DNA of 64,000 nt, taken from positions 5,270,001 to 5,334,000 of the forward strand of contig NZ_CP121666.1 of assembly GCF_029714325.1 (NCBI RefSeq), read 5' to 3'. The notes under the pieces are model-generated. The model was not told the origin of the DNA. It saw only the letters and a program-made list of their open reading frames with translations, and did no database searches. The position numbers were made by a program, and so were the translations under genes. The stretch comes from Bradyrhizobium sp. CB1717 (GTDB taxonomy: Bacteria; Pseudomonadota; Alphaproteobacteria; Rhizobiales; Xanthobacteraceae). This document shows, piece by piece, positions 28,030 to 36,350 of the stretch; position 1 is the first letter of the stretch; each line of letters opens with the position of its first letter.

Positions 28030-29097
28030 GTGGTCAAGGTTCTCGACGAACACGAACGCACGATGGCGTTCGCCGAAGTGGCGCTCGGCCAGATCCGCTC
28101 GCTCCGCCAAACCGCAATCCCCCGCAATTATGAGATCTGGTACGTCTACGCCACCGGCTACAACGCGCCGCTCAACAAGATCGTCAACGAGACGCTGGCG
28201 CGCCACGGCAAGCTGACCGAAGCCGATCTCGAGCAGATCTACGAGACCTACCTCTCCCACATCAAGACCACCGACCGCATCGACAAGGTCGGCGCGCGCG
28301 TCATCGGCGAGATCGACGACGTGATGCGGGTGCTCAGCGATGCGCTCGGGATGACCGGCTCCTACGATGCCAGCCTGTCGGGCGCATCCGAGAAGCTGTC
28401 GTCGGCCAAGAGCCGCGAGCAGATCAAGGCGATCGTCGAGACGCTGATACGTTCGACCAGTGAGATGCGCGAGACCAACAAGGCGCTCGAAGACCGGCTG
28501 ACGCTGTCGAAGAACGAGATCAGCAATCTCCAGCAGAGCCTCGAGGCGATCCGCGCCGAAAGCCTGACCGACCCGCTCACGGGCCTCGGCAACCGCAAAT
28601 ATTTCGACCGCATGATCGGCATGGCGGTACAGAGTGCGCTCGCCTCGGGCGAACCGCTGTCGCTGCTGTTGTTCGACATCGATCACTTCAAGTCGTTCAA
28701 CGATTCCTACGGCCATCTCACCGGCGACCAGGTGCTGCGGCTCGTCGGCCTGTCGCTGAAGCAGACCATCAAGGGCCAGGACATCACCGCCCGTTACGGC
28801 GGCGAGGAATTCGCGGTGGTGCTGCCCAACACCGCGCTGCGCCAGGCCCTCACCGTCGCCGATCACATCCGCCGCGCGGTGATGGCGAAGGAATTGAAGA
28901 AGAAATCGACCGGCGAGATTCTCGGCCGCGTCACCATCTCCGTCGGCGTTTCCATGCTCAAGCAGGGCGACGACACCGACGCGCTGATCGAGCGTGCGGA
29001 CGCCTGCCTCTACGCCGCCAAGCGCAACGGCCGCAACCGCGTGATCTGCGAAGCCGATCCGGAATTCGCGGTCGAGAGCCACAGCCGGGTGGCATAG
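28030..29097 (+). CDS. Diguanylate cyclase (GGDEF protein)
   Basis: Makes cyclic di-GMP from two GTP. The 355-aa cytosolic protein has an all-helical N-terminal half (about 1-150), a coiled coil (ETNKALEDRLTLSKNEISNLQQSLE), and a C-terminal GGDEF domain beginning SLTDPLTGLGNRKYFD. The active loop is RYGGEEF (Gly257-Phe261), with the metal Asp in LLLFDIDHFKSFND. The product-inhibition RxxD site five residues upstream reads K248GQD, so classical feedback inhibition is probably lost. Start is GTG 28030. No transmembrane or known sensor domain is present. Confidence 0.93.
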   Translation: MVKVLDEHERTMAFAEVALGQIRSLRQTAIPRNYEIWYVYATGYNAPLNKIVNETLARHGKLTEADLEQIYETYLSHIKTTDRIDKVGARVIGEIDDVMRVLSDALGMTGSYDASLSGASEKLSSAKSREQIKAIVETLIRSTSEMRETNKALEDRLTLSKNEISNLQQSLEAIRAESLTDPLTGLGNRKYFDRMIGMAVQSALASGEPLSLLLFDIDHFKSFNDSYGHLTGDQVLRLVGLSLKQTIKGQDITARYGGEEFAVVLPNTALRQALTVADHIRRAVMAKELKKKSTGEILGRVTISVGVSMLKQGDDTDALIERADACLYAAKRNGRNRVICEADPEFAVESHSRVA

Positions 29098-29110
29098 GTT
29101 TTCAGCAACT

Positions 29111-29212
29111 GCCGTAGGGTGGGCAAAGGCGCGCAGCGCCGTGCCCACCAGCAATGCCTCCGATGGAGCGATGTCCGTTGGTGGGCACGCTTCCCTTTGC
29201 CCACCCTACGGC
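29111..29212. repeat. Palindromic intergenic repeat, family B (copy 1)
   Basis: Left arm GCCGTAGGGTGGGCAAAGGC and right arm ...CCTTTGCCCACCCTACGGC are reverse complements apart from small interruptions, with a second arm pair GTGCCCACC / GGTGGGCAC inside. It lies between the diguanylate cyclase stop and the fabA start. A second copy is at 29830-29922, so the broken fabA is bracketed by two copies. Confidence 0.85.
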
Positions 29213-29297
29213 GCCGCCGCTTGACATTCTTCCAGGGCGAACAACTTCTGAGGCTGCAATTTCGGCCCCCCGCACCCGCCCGCGAGGACTTGTCGCC

Positions 29298-29818
29298 GTG
29301 CCCAATCCCCATGACTTCCATACGCCGCAACCGTCGTACACCAGAGACGAGCTGCTGAGATCGAGCGAAGGCGGCTACTTCGGCCCGGGCAATGCGCAAT
29401 TGCCGGCCCCGCCGATGCTGATGATGGACCGCATCACCGAGATCAGCCTCGACGGCGGCGAATTCGGCAAGGGCCATATCGTCGGCGAACTGGGATCACG
29501 CCAGGCCACTGGTTCTTCGATTGCCATTTTCGCGGTGACGCGATGATGCCGCCTTCTCTGGGCCTCGACGCCATGTGGCAGATGGTCGGCTATTGGCTCG
29601 GCTGGCCGGGCAAGGGCCGCGCCATCGGCGTCGGCGACGTGGAGTGCACGGGCACGATCACGCCCGACACAAAGAGCGTGCGCTACGAAGTCGCGATGCG
29701 CATGGTCCGGCGCGGCAAACTGGTGCTCGGGATCGCCGACGGCCGCGTGCTTGCGGACGGCGTCTGCGTCTTCACGGCCAAGGACATGAGGGTCGGCCTG
29801 ACAAAGGCCGCGGACTAA
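29298..29818 (+). pseudogene. fabA: 3-hydroxydecanoyl-ACP dehydratase/isomerase, frameshifted
   Basis: FabA makes and isomerises trans-2-decenoyl-ACP to start unsaturated fatty acids. A GTG at 29298 (GAGGA upstream) opens [20 protein letters not shown]...[13 protein letters not shown]...GKGHIVGEL, then the frame breaks near 29490-29495. The next frame reads [29 protein letters not shown] and continues to the normal C-terminus GLTKAAD. The gap fits one missing base (expected ELDITPGHW). Active-site His (CHFRGD) and Asp (LGLDAMW) lie in the second frame, so the first-frame product is dead. Total length (173 codons) is normal. No fabB or fabI follows, unlike the usual fabA-fabB-fabI order, so this looks like an isolated extra copy. 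A sequencing error is possible. Confidence 0.85.
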
Positions 29819-29829
29819 TTCTCAGGTCC

Positions 29830-29922
29830 CGTAGGGTGGGCAAAGGCGCATCGCGCCGTGCCCACGACTTCTCGCGATGACAATCCTAATCGTGGGCACA
29901 CTCCGCTTTGCTCACCCTACCG
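29830..29922. repeat. Palindromic intergenic repeat, family B (copy 2)
   Basis: CGTAGGGTGGGCAAAGGCG ... CGCTTTGCTCACCCTACCG, with inner GTGCCCACGA / TCGTGGGCAC arms. It is the same element as 29111-29212. Its right edge overlaps the TfoX-like gene: the stop codon of that gene (TAG, minus strand 29919-29917) is part of the repeat arm GGTAGGGTGAGC. Confidence 0.85.
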
Positions 29923-30351
29923 CACCGTCTTCTTGGCTGCCTTGTGGGCCGACCGCTTCTTGGCTGCAGCCTTCTTCGGCGCCGCCTTCTTCGCAGGCTT
30001 GCTCGCCGCCTTCTTCCCCTTCGGGCGCTTCTTCACCTTGGCGCGCTGGGCGGCGGCGAGCGCCGCCCTAGCCCATTGCGCCAGCTCTGCGGAATCGTCG
30101 AACAGGCGTGCCGGCAACTCCCAGTAGGAGTTGACCACCACGGTCTTGGCGCGGGTCGCGTACTGGAACGGTTTTGAACCTTCGGCTTCAAAATCCGGGA
30201 TGGTCACCTCGTCGGCGCGGAAGAACAGGCCGGCGCGCAGCGACAGGGCAAAGTTGGTGCCGTCGGCGGAGATGCCGTAGCCGGAGAACATCTTTCGGAT
30301 GGTGACGGGACCGAAATCGGCGAACAGGTCGATCAGGAATTCGCGGTCCAT
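29917..30351 (-). CDS. TfoX N-terminal-domain protein with lysine/alanine-rich tail
   Basis: A 144-aa protein. Residues 1-97 match the TfoX/Sxy N-terminal domain (MDREFLIDLFADFGPVTIRKMFSGYGI... LFFRADE...PFQYATRAKTVVVNSYWELP), found in competence-regulator relatives and in stand-alone proteins of unknown role. Residues about 105-144 are a histone H1-like run of Lys/Ala/Pro (KKRPKGKKAASKPAKKAAPKK...), which suggests DNA or RNA binding. The stop codon is supplied by a family B repeat. No TfoX C-terminal domain is present. Confidence 0.88.
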   Translation of the reverse strand: MDREFLIDLFADFGPVTIRKMFSGYGISADGTNFALSLRAGLFFRADEVTIPDFEAEGSKPFQYATRAKTVVVNSYWELPARLFDDSAELAQWARAALAAAQRAKVKKRPKGKKAASKPAKKAAPKKAAAKKRSAHKAAKKTVR

Positions 30352-30371
30352 GGCCGAAGTCTCTCCGCAGG

Positions 30372-30506
30372 GTCGTCCCGGCGCAGGCCGGGACCCGTAC
30401 CCCCAGGTGGGAGTTTAGCGAAGATCAGAAGTTGCGCCACGCGGTACGGATACCTCCCATGATCGAGGCATCACGCGGTATGGGTCCCGGCCTGCGCCGG
30501 GACGAC
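30372..30506. repeat. Palindromic intergenic repeat, family C
   Basis: A perfect 25-bp inverted repeat: left arm 30372-30396 begins GTCGTCCCGGCGCAGGCC and right arm 30482-30506 ends GGCCTGCGCCGGGACGAC. There are 85 bp between them containing further partial arms (ACCCCCAGGTGGGAG / ACCTCCCAT). It lies between the TfoX-like start and the sufA-like stop. It is unlike families A, B and D. Confidence 0.85.
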
Positions 30507-30532
30507 AGCGGTGTGATTGGAAAGAGCCGGGC

Positions 30533-30931
30533 TTACCCGTCGATCTTCGCCGGCCGCAGCTCGACCGACTCGCCGCAGCCGCAGGCGGAGACCTGGTTGG
30601 GGTTGTTGAAGACGAACTGGGCCTGCATCTTGTCGGCCTTGTAGTCCATCTCGGTGCCGAGCAGGAACAGCACGGCCTTGGGATCGACCAGGATCTTGAC
30701 GCCCTTGTCCTCGACGACCTCGTCGGTCGGGCGGATCTCGTGGGCGTATTCGACCGTGTAGGACTGACCGGCGCAACCGCCGTTCTTCACGCCGACGCGC
30801 AGGCCCACGATCTCGGAATCGGCGCGCTGGGTCAGCTCGGTGATGCGCTGGGCAGCGGCATCCGTCAGCCGCATCACCTGCGGGCGCGGCCGCCGGGGTT
30901 TTGGTGAGGATGCTGGTGTTGCCTGGGTCAT
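30533..30931 (-). CDS. sufA: A-type iron-sulfur carrier (SufA/IscA family)
   Basis: A 132-aa carrier that delivers assembled Fe-S clusters. The three conserved cysteines are present: GGCAGQSY and the C-terminal ACGCGES pair. The first ~18 residues are a polar Pro/Arg-rich extension (TQATPASSPKPRRPRPQ) before the domain start MRLTDAAAQRI; an internal ATG there could also serve. It is the last gene of the suf operon, 49 bp after sufT. Confidence 0.93.
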   Translation of the reverse strand: MTQATPASSPKPRRPRPQVMRLTDAAAQRITELTQRADSEIVGLRVGVKNGGCAGQSYTVEYAHEIRPTDEVVEDKGVKILVDPKAVLFLLGTEMDYKADKMQAQFVFNNPNQVSACGCGESVELRPAKIDG

Positions 30932-30980
30932 GTTATTTATGTGGTCCGTTGCAGAACGAATTCAATGCGCGTTGAGACCG

Positions 30981-31352
30981 TCACCACATGTTGAGCACGA
31001 GGCGAGCCTCGTCGCTCATGCGCTCGGGCGACCACGGCGGCTCCCAGACGACCTTGACGTCCACGACGCCGACGCCGGGGACGCTGGCGACCGCGTTCTC
31101 GACCATGGTCGGCAGCTCGCCGGCGGCCGGACAGTTCGGCGTCGTCAGCGTCATCTGCACGTCGACGGAGCGGTCGTCCTTGATCTCGACCTTGTAGATC
31201 AGGCCAAGCTCGTAGATGTCGGCGGGGATTTCCGGGTCGAACACGGTCTTGAGCCCGGCAATGATCTCGCGGGTCAACCGCTCGGTCTCCTCCGGCGGCA
31301 GAGCCGAATGGGTCTCCATCGGATTGGCTTTGATTTCGGCCGTGTCACTCAT
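30981..31352 (-). CDS. sufT: SUF-associated DUF59/MIP18-family protein
   Basis: A 123-aa Fe-S assembly factor of the DUF59 family (SufT-like), thought to help maturation of Fe-S proteins. Family signatures are KTVFDPEIPADIYELGLIYKVEI, the conserved Cys in TTPNCPAAGELP, and VWEPPWSPERMSDEARL. The N-terminus (1-20) is variable. Its start codon overlaps the sufS stop (ATGA), so it is translationally coupled to sufS, as in many alphaproteobacterial suf operons. Confidence 0.93.
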   Translation of the reverse strand: MSDTAEIKANPMETHSALPPEETERLTREIIAGLKTVFDPEIPADIYELGLIYKVEIKDDRSVDVQMTLTTPNCPAAGELPTMVENAVASVPGVGVVDVKVVWEPPWSPERMSDEARLVLNMW

Positions 31353-32596
31353 GCGAACAAATCCCGCGCCTTCAGCAGCGCCTGTGCCAGATGATCGACT
31401 TCTTCCCGCGTATTATACATGCCGAACGAGGCCCGGCATGTGGCCGTGACGTTGAACCGCTCTAAAAGCGGCATGACGCAATGGGTGCCGGCGCGCACCG
31501 CGATGCCCTGGCGGTCGATCACGGTCGCGACGTCGTGGGCATGGGCACCCTTGAGCTCGAACGAGATCACCGGGCCCTTGCCGCGCGCCGTGCCGATCAG
31601 CCGCAGCGAGTTGATCTCGCGCAAGCGATCCTGGGCGTAGGTGACGAGATCGTGCTCGTGCGCGGCGATGCGCTCCTTGCCGATCGAATTGACGTAGTCG
31701 ATGGCCGCACCAAGGCCGACGGCCTCGACGATCGCGGGCGTACCGGCCTCGAACTTGTGCGGCGGATCGCCATAGGTGACGACCTCGCGCGACACTTCGC
31801 GGATCATCTCGCCGCCACCGTTGAAGGGACGCATTGCGACCAGGTGATCGTACTTGGCCCAGAGCACGCCGATGCCGGTCGGACCATAGACCTTGTGACC
31901 GGTGAAGACGTAAAAATCGCAGCCGATGTCCTGGACGTCGACCGGAATATGCACCGCGCCCTGGCTGCCGTCGACCAGCACGGGAATGCCGCGGGCATGG
32001 GCGATTCTGACGACGTCCTTGACCGGCACGATGGTGCCGAGCGCATTCGACATCTGCGTGATCGCAACCAGCTTGGTCTTCGACGTCAGCAGCTTCTCGA
32101 ACTCGTCGATGAGGAAATTACCCTCGTCGTCGACCGGCGCCCACTTGATCACGGCGCCCTGGCGTTCCCTGAGGAAGTGCCACGGCACGATGTTGGAATG
32201 GTGCTCCATGATCGAGATGACGATCTCGTCGCCGTCACCGATGTTCGGACCGCCCCAGGACGAGGCGACCAGATTGATCGCCTCAGTCGCGTTGCGGGTA
32301 AAAATCACTTCCTCGGTGCGCGACGCATTGATGAACTGCGCGACCTTGGCGCGGCCGCCCTCATAGGCTTCCGTTGCGGCATTGGCGAGGTAGTGCAGGC
32401 CGCGATGCACGTTGGCGTATTCGCTCGTATAGGCCTGCGTCATGCGATCGAGCACAGACTGCGGCTTCTGCGCAGAGGCAGCGTTGTCGAGATAGACGAG
32501 CGGCTTGCCGTAAACTTGCATCGCGAGCGCCGGAAAGTCCTGGCGCACGCGCGCGACGTCATAGGCGCCGTTCTTGACCGCCGGATGCGTGCTCAT
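31349..32596 (-). CDS. sufS: Cysteine desulfurase, SufS type
   Basis: PLP enzyme releasing sulfur from cysteine for Fe-S cluster assembly. In 415 aa the PLP lysine is Lys235 in FTGHKVYGPTG. The persulfide Cys387 is in TCRASFGMYNT, the type II (SufS) form with R-A-S-F-G/A-M. SMEHHSNIVPW and NALGTIVPVKD are the usual cofactor contacts. There is no sufE here; the partner would be encoded elsewhere. It overlaps sufD and sufT by 4 bp at either end. Confidence 0.96.
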   Translation of the reverse strand: MSTHPAVKNGAYDVARVRQDFPALAMQVYGKPLVYLDNAASAQKPQSVLDRMTQAYTSEYANVHRGLHYLANAATEAYEGGRAKVAQFINASRTEEVIFTRNATEAINLVASSWGGPNIGDGDEIVISIMEHHSNIVPWHFLRERQGAVIKWAPVDDEGNFLIDEFEKLLTSKTKLVAITQMSNALGTIVPVKDVVRIAHARGIPVLVDGSQGAVHIPVDVQDIGCDFYVFTGHKVYGPTGIGVLWAKYDHLVAMRPFNGGGEMIREVSREVVTYGDPPHKFEAGTPAIVEAVGLGAAIDYVNSIGKERIAAHEHDLVTYAQDRLREINSLRLIGTARGKGPVISFELKGAHAHDVATVIDRQGIAVRAGTHCVMPLLERFNVTATCRASFGMYNTREEVDHLAQALLKARDLFA

Positions 32597-33915
32597 GACC
32601 GCCGCTCCAGCCAGCGCTCGGCGATGCCGATCACGTGCTCGCGCAGACCGTCATCGGCGATCTGCTCGATGGCCTCGCCGACGAAGGCCTGGATCAGCAG
32701 CGCCTGGGCCTGCTTCTCCGGCAGGCCGCGCGCCTTCAGATAGAACAAGAGGCTGTCGTCCAGCGCGCCGGCGGTGGCACCGTGGCCGCAGGAGACGTCG
32801 TCGGCAAAGATTTCCAGCTCGGGCTTGTTGTCCGCCTCGGCCTCGTCCGAGAGCAGAAGCGCACGGGTCATCATCTTGCCGTCGGTCTTCTGCGCGTCGG
32901 GACGGACGATGATGCGGCCCTGGAACACCGAATGGGCGCGATCGTCGATCACGGCGCGGAAGGTCTCGCGGCTGACGCAGTTCGGCACCGCATGGTCGAC
33001 CACCAGCGTGGTGTCGCCATGCTCCGTCTTCTGCAGCAGGTTCACGCCATTGGCCGAGAGCTCGCTGCCCTCGCCCGAGAACGTAATGAAGCCCTGCAGG
33101 CGGCTGACCGCCGCGCCGGTCGTCATGTTGAAGAAGTTCAACTTCACATTGGCGCCGACAGTGACGAAGTGCGACGAGACGTTCACCGCATCGGGCGCAT
33201 CGTCCATCAGGCGGATATGCGCGATGTCGGCGTCGTCGCCGACCCAGAGGATCACCGCATCGTTGACCTGGTAGCCGCCGGCCTTTCCGGCTGCGACGAA
33301 GCTCTCTACGACAGTGGCGCGCACGCCTTTGCCAATCCGCAGATGCGAGCGGGTGAACGCGGACGCACCCGCCGCGGTCGCGACATGAATGACCTGGATC
33401 GGCGCAGACAAATGGGTGCCGTCAGCCACCGAGACCACGACGCCGTCCGTCGCCATGGCCGCATTGAGCGAGATGACCGCATCGGTCGACGCAGTCTGGA
33501 GGAGATCGCCGGCGGCGGGATTGGCTTCGTTCGCCAGGACCTCACGCAGCGTCTTGACGCTGATCTCGGACGCGAGCGCCTTCAGGTCAGACAGATCGGC
33601 CGCGAACACGCCGTCGACCAGCACCAGCTTGCGGGCGTCCGCGATCGCATGCGCCTTGACCGCCTCCGCGGCGCGCTTCAGCGCGGCGGCATCGGGACTG
33701 GCCGCCAGCGGCAGCACCTCGCCGACCAGCGCGCGGAGATCGGTGTATTTCCATTCCTCGATCCGGCGGTGCGGCAGGCCGAGACGCTCATAGGTCTCGA
33801 ACGCCTCGCGGCGCACCGCGATCACGGACGGCGAACCCGGCAGGCGGCCTTCGGCGCTGGCGAAGAGATCGCTCACCGCGCGGCCGTTCCCGGTCTTTGC
33901 CACAGCAACGTTCAT
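32593..33915 (-). CDS. sufD: Fe-S cluster assembly protein SufD
   Basis: Partner of SufB in the SufBC2D scaffold. The 440-aa protein starts MNVAVAKTGNGRAVSDLF (ATG 33915), 11 bp after the sufC stop. Diagnostic regions are RRIEEWKYTDLRAL near the N-terminus, the beta-helix core, and the C-terminal SCGHGATAGALDDSLLFYLKARGLPEKQAQALLIQAF block shared with SufB, including the conserved His. The frame is open upstream into sufC, but that is not coding. It overlaps sufS by 4 bp. Confidence 0.95.
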   Translation of the reverse strand: MNVAVAKTGNGRAVSDLFASAEGRLPGSPSVIAVRREAFETYERLGLPHRRIEEWKYTDLRALVGEVLPLAASPDAAALKRAAEAVKAHAIADARKLVLVDGVFAADLSDLKALASEISVKTLREVLANEANPAAGDLLQTASTDAVISLNAAMATDGVVVSVADGTHLSAPIQVIHVATAAGASAFTRSHLRIGKGVRATVVESFVAAGKAGGYQVNDAVILWVGDDADIAHIRLMDDAPDAVNVSSHFVTVGANVKLNFFNMTTGAAVSRLQGFITFSGEGSELSANGVNLLQKTEHGDTTLVVDHAVPNCVSRETFRAVIDDRAHSVFQGRIIVRPDAQKTDGKMMTRALLLSDEAEADNKPELEIFADDVSCGHGATAGALDDSLLFYLKARGLPEKQAQALLIQAFVGEAIEQIADDGLREHVIGIAERWLERRS

Positions 33916-33926
33916 CGCAAAATTCC

Positions 33927-34679
33927 TTACGCGGCATCCTCGAACTGGGCGTAGCCGGACGCTTCCAGCTCCAGCGCCAGATCCTTGCCGCCGCTCTTCA
34001 CGACACGGCCCTTCGACATCACGTGCACGAAATCGGGCACGATGTAGTTCAGCAGCCGCTGATAGTGGGTGATGACGACCATCGCACGCCCCGGCGAGCG
34101 CAGCGCGTTGACGCCGTCCGCCGCGATGCGCAGCGCGTCGATGTCGAGGCCGGAATCCATCTCGTCGAGGATGCACAGGCTGGGCTCGAACAGTGCCATC
34201 TGCAGCACCTCGTTGCGCTTCTTCTCGCCGCCGGAGAAGCCGACGTTCACGCCACGCTTGAGCATGTCCTGCGGGATGTTCAGCGACTTCGAGACTTCGC
34301 GCACCTTCTTCAGGAAATCCGGGGTCGAATATTCGCTCTCGCCGCGCGCCTTGCGCTGCGCGTTCAGCGCGGTGCGCAGGAACGTCATGGTGGCGACGCC
34401 GGGAATCTCGACCGGATACTGGAACGCCAGGAACACGCCCTTGGCGGCGCGCTCGTCCGGATCCATCTCGAGGAGGTCCTCGCCCTTGAACAGGATCTGG
34501 CCGTCGGTGACCTCGTAGCCGGGCTTGCCGGCGATGACGTGCGAGAGCGTCGACTTGCCGGAGCCGTTCGGCCCCATGATCGCGTGCACCTCGCCCTCGT
34601 TCACGGTCAGCGTCAGCCCGTGGAGGATCTCACGCTCCTCGACACGAACCTTCAGGTCTTTCACTTCAAGCAAAGCCAT
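33927..34679 (-). CDS. sufC: Fe-S cluster assembly ATPase SufC
   Basis: ABC-type ATPase that powers the SufBCD scaffold; it is cytosolic, not a transporter. In 250 aa: Walker A GPNGSGKST, Q-loop region LAFQYPVEIPGV (typical of SufC), signature FSGGEKKRNE, Walker B LCILDEMDSGLD, and His switch VITHYQRLL. Start ATG 34679. It lies 61 bp downstream of sufB and 11 bp upstream of sufD. Confidence 0.97.
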   Translation of the reverse strand: MALLEVKDLKVRVEEREILHGLTLTVNEGEVHAIMGPNGSGKSTLSHVIAGKPGYEVTDGQILFKGEDLLEMDPDERAAKGVFLAFQYPVEIPGVATMTFLRTALNAQRKARGESEYSTPDFLKKVREVSKSLNIPQDMLKRGVNVGFSGGEKKRNEVLQMALFEPSLCILDEMDSGLDIDALRIAADGVNALRSPGRAMVVITHYQRLLNYIVPDFVHVMSKGRVVKSGGKDLALELEASGYAQFEDAA

Positions 34680-34740
34680 CTTGGTATCCAGTCTATTCAA
34701 TTGATGTTGGAGCGCCGGAGCGCGCCGCGAGGGCCAGCGA

Positions 34741-36237
34741 TCAGCCGACCGACCCTTCAAGCGAGATCGAGATCAGCTTCTGCGCTTCCACCGCGAATTC
34801 CATCGGCAGCTGCTGCAGCACGTCCTTGACGAAGCCGTTGACGACGAGGCCGACCGCCTCCTCCTGCGAAAGGCCGCGCTGGATGCAGTAGAACAGCACG
34901 TCCTCGGAGATCTTCGAGGTCGTCGCTTCGTGCTCGAACGTCGCCGAGGAGTTCTTGGCCTCGATGTACGGCACGGTGTGCGCGCCGCATTTGTCGCCGA
35001 TCAGCAGCGAGTCGCAGGCCGTGAAGTTGCGCGCGCCGGTCGCTTTCCGGTGCGCGGTGACGAGACCGCGATAGGTGTTCTGCGACTTTCCGGCGGCGAT
35101 GCCCTTGGAGATGATGCGGCTCGACGTGTTCTTGCCGAGATGGATCATCTTGGTGCCGCTATCGACCTGCTGGAAGCCGTTCGAGATCGCGATCGAGTAG
35201 AACTCGCCACGCGAATTGTCGCCGCGGAGGATGCAGCTCGGATATTTCCAGGTGATCGCCGAACCGGTCTCGACCTGGGTCCAGGAGATCTTGGAGTTGG
35301 CGCCACGGCAGTCGCCACGCTTGGTGACGAAATTGTAGATGCCGCCCTTGCCTTCCGAATTGCCGGGGTACCAGTTCTGCACTGTCGAGTACTTGATCTC
35401 GGCATCGTCGAGCGCGACGAGCTCGACCACGGCGGCGTGCAGCTGGTTCTCGTCGCGCTGCGGCGCGGTGCAGCCTTCGAGATAGGAGACGTAGGAGCCC
35501 TTGTCGGCGATGATCAGCGTGCGCTCGAACTGGCCGGTGTTGCGCTCGTTGATGCGGAAATAGGTCGACAGCTCCATCGGGCAGCGCACGCCCGGCGGCA
35601 CGTAGACGAACGAGCCGTCGGAGAACACCGCCGAGTTCAGCGTCGCATAGAAATTGTCCGAGGTCGGAACCACCGAGCCCAGATATTTCTGCACCAGCTC
35701 AGGGTGCTCGCGGATCGCCTCCGAGATCGGCATGAAGATCACGCCGGCCTTCTTCAGCTCGGCCTTGAACGTGGTCGCAACCGAGACCGAATCGAACACG
35801 GCATCGACCGCGATCTTGCGGCGCGCCGGATCTTCCTCGCCCACCTTGGGCTCGACGCCTTCGAGCATGGCGACTTCCCGCAAGGGGATGCCGAGCTTCT
35901 CGTAGGTCTTCAGGATCTCCGGATCGATCTCGTCGAGCGAGGAGACCGACTTCTTCGGCTTCGGCGCCGCGTAGTAATAAAGATCCTGGAAGTCGATCTT
36001 GGGATAGTCGACGCGCGCCCAGGTCGGCTCGGTCATGGTGAGCCAACGCCGATACGCCTCGAGCCGCCACTGGAGCATCCAGGCGGGTTCGTTCTTCTTC
36101 TGTGAGATGAATTTTACGATCTCTTCCGACAGCCCCTTGGGGGCCTTCTCGGAGTCGATCAGGGTCTCAAACCCATAACGATATTGGTCGACGTCGATGC
36201 GCTTCACGCGCTCGACCGTCTCTTGTACGGCTGGCAT
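34741..36237 (-). CDS. sufB: Fe-S cluster assembly protein SufB
   Basis: Main scaffold subunit on which clusters are built, 498 aa. ATG 36237 ([23 protein letters not shown]) has GGAGGA just upstream and is preferred over a start at 36261. The core contains [52 protein letters not shown] with the conserved Cys, and the C-terminal [36 protein letters not shown] with Cys/His/Glu ligands. It follows iscS by 113 bp, a spacer large enough for its own promoter. Confidence 0.97.
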   Translation of the reverse strand: MPAVQETVERVKRIDVDQYRYGFETLIDSEKAPKGLSEEIVKFISQKKNEPAWMLQWRLEAYRRWLTMTEPTWARVDYPKIDFQDLYYYAAPKPKKSVSSLDEIDPEILKTYEKLGIPLREVAMLEGVEPKVGEEDPARRKIAVDAVFDSVSVATTFKAELKKAGVIFMPISEAIREHPELVQKYLGSVVPTSDNFYATLNSAVFSDGSFVYVPPGVRCPMELSTYFRINERNTGQFERTLIIADKGSYVSYLEGCTAPQRDENQLHAAVVELVALDDAEIKYSTVQNWYPGNSEGKGGIYNFVTKRGDCRGANSKISWTQVETGSAITWKYPSCILRGDNSRGEFYSIAISNGFQQVDSGTKMIHLGKNTSSRIISKGIAAGKSQNTYRGLVTAHRKATGARNFTACDSLLIGDKCGAHTVPYIEAKNSSATFEHEATTSKISEDVLFYCIQRGLSQEEAVGLVVNGFVKDVLQQLPMEFAVEAQKLISISLEGSVG

Positions 36238-36321
36238 TCCATCCTCCGCTCGCGGTTTCAAGGACCGCGGTGGATCAAACTCGGACGAGTATTACGATGT
36301 TTTTTGGCAGAAAGCACGGGC

Positions 36322-36336
36322 TTAGAACCGTTCGAG
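36322..36336. promoter_or_regulatory. ICE-like inverted repeat upstream of sufB
   Basis: TTAGAA-CCG-TTCGAG, a 15-bp imperfect inverted repeat (four of six arm pairs) 85-100 bp before the sufB start. It resembles the iron control element bound by Irr in Bradyrhizobium (TTAGAA-n3-TTCTAA type, from memory). Iron regulation of suf genes is expected in this group. The match is partial, so this is a candidate only. Confidence 0.35.
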
Positions 36337-36350
36337 CCGTGTTTCGTCGC

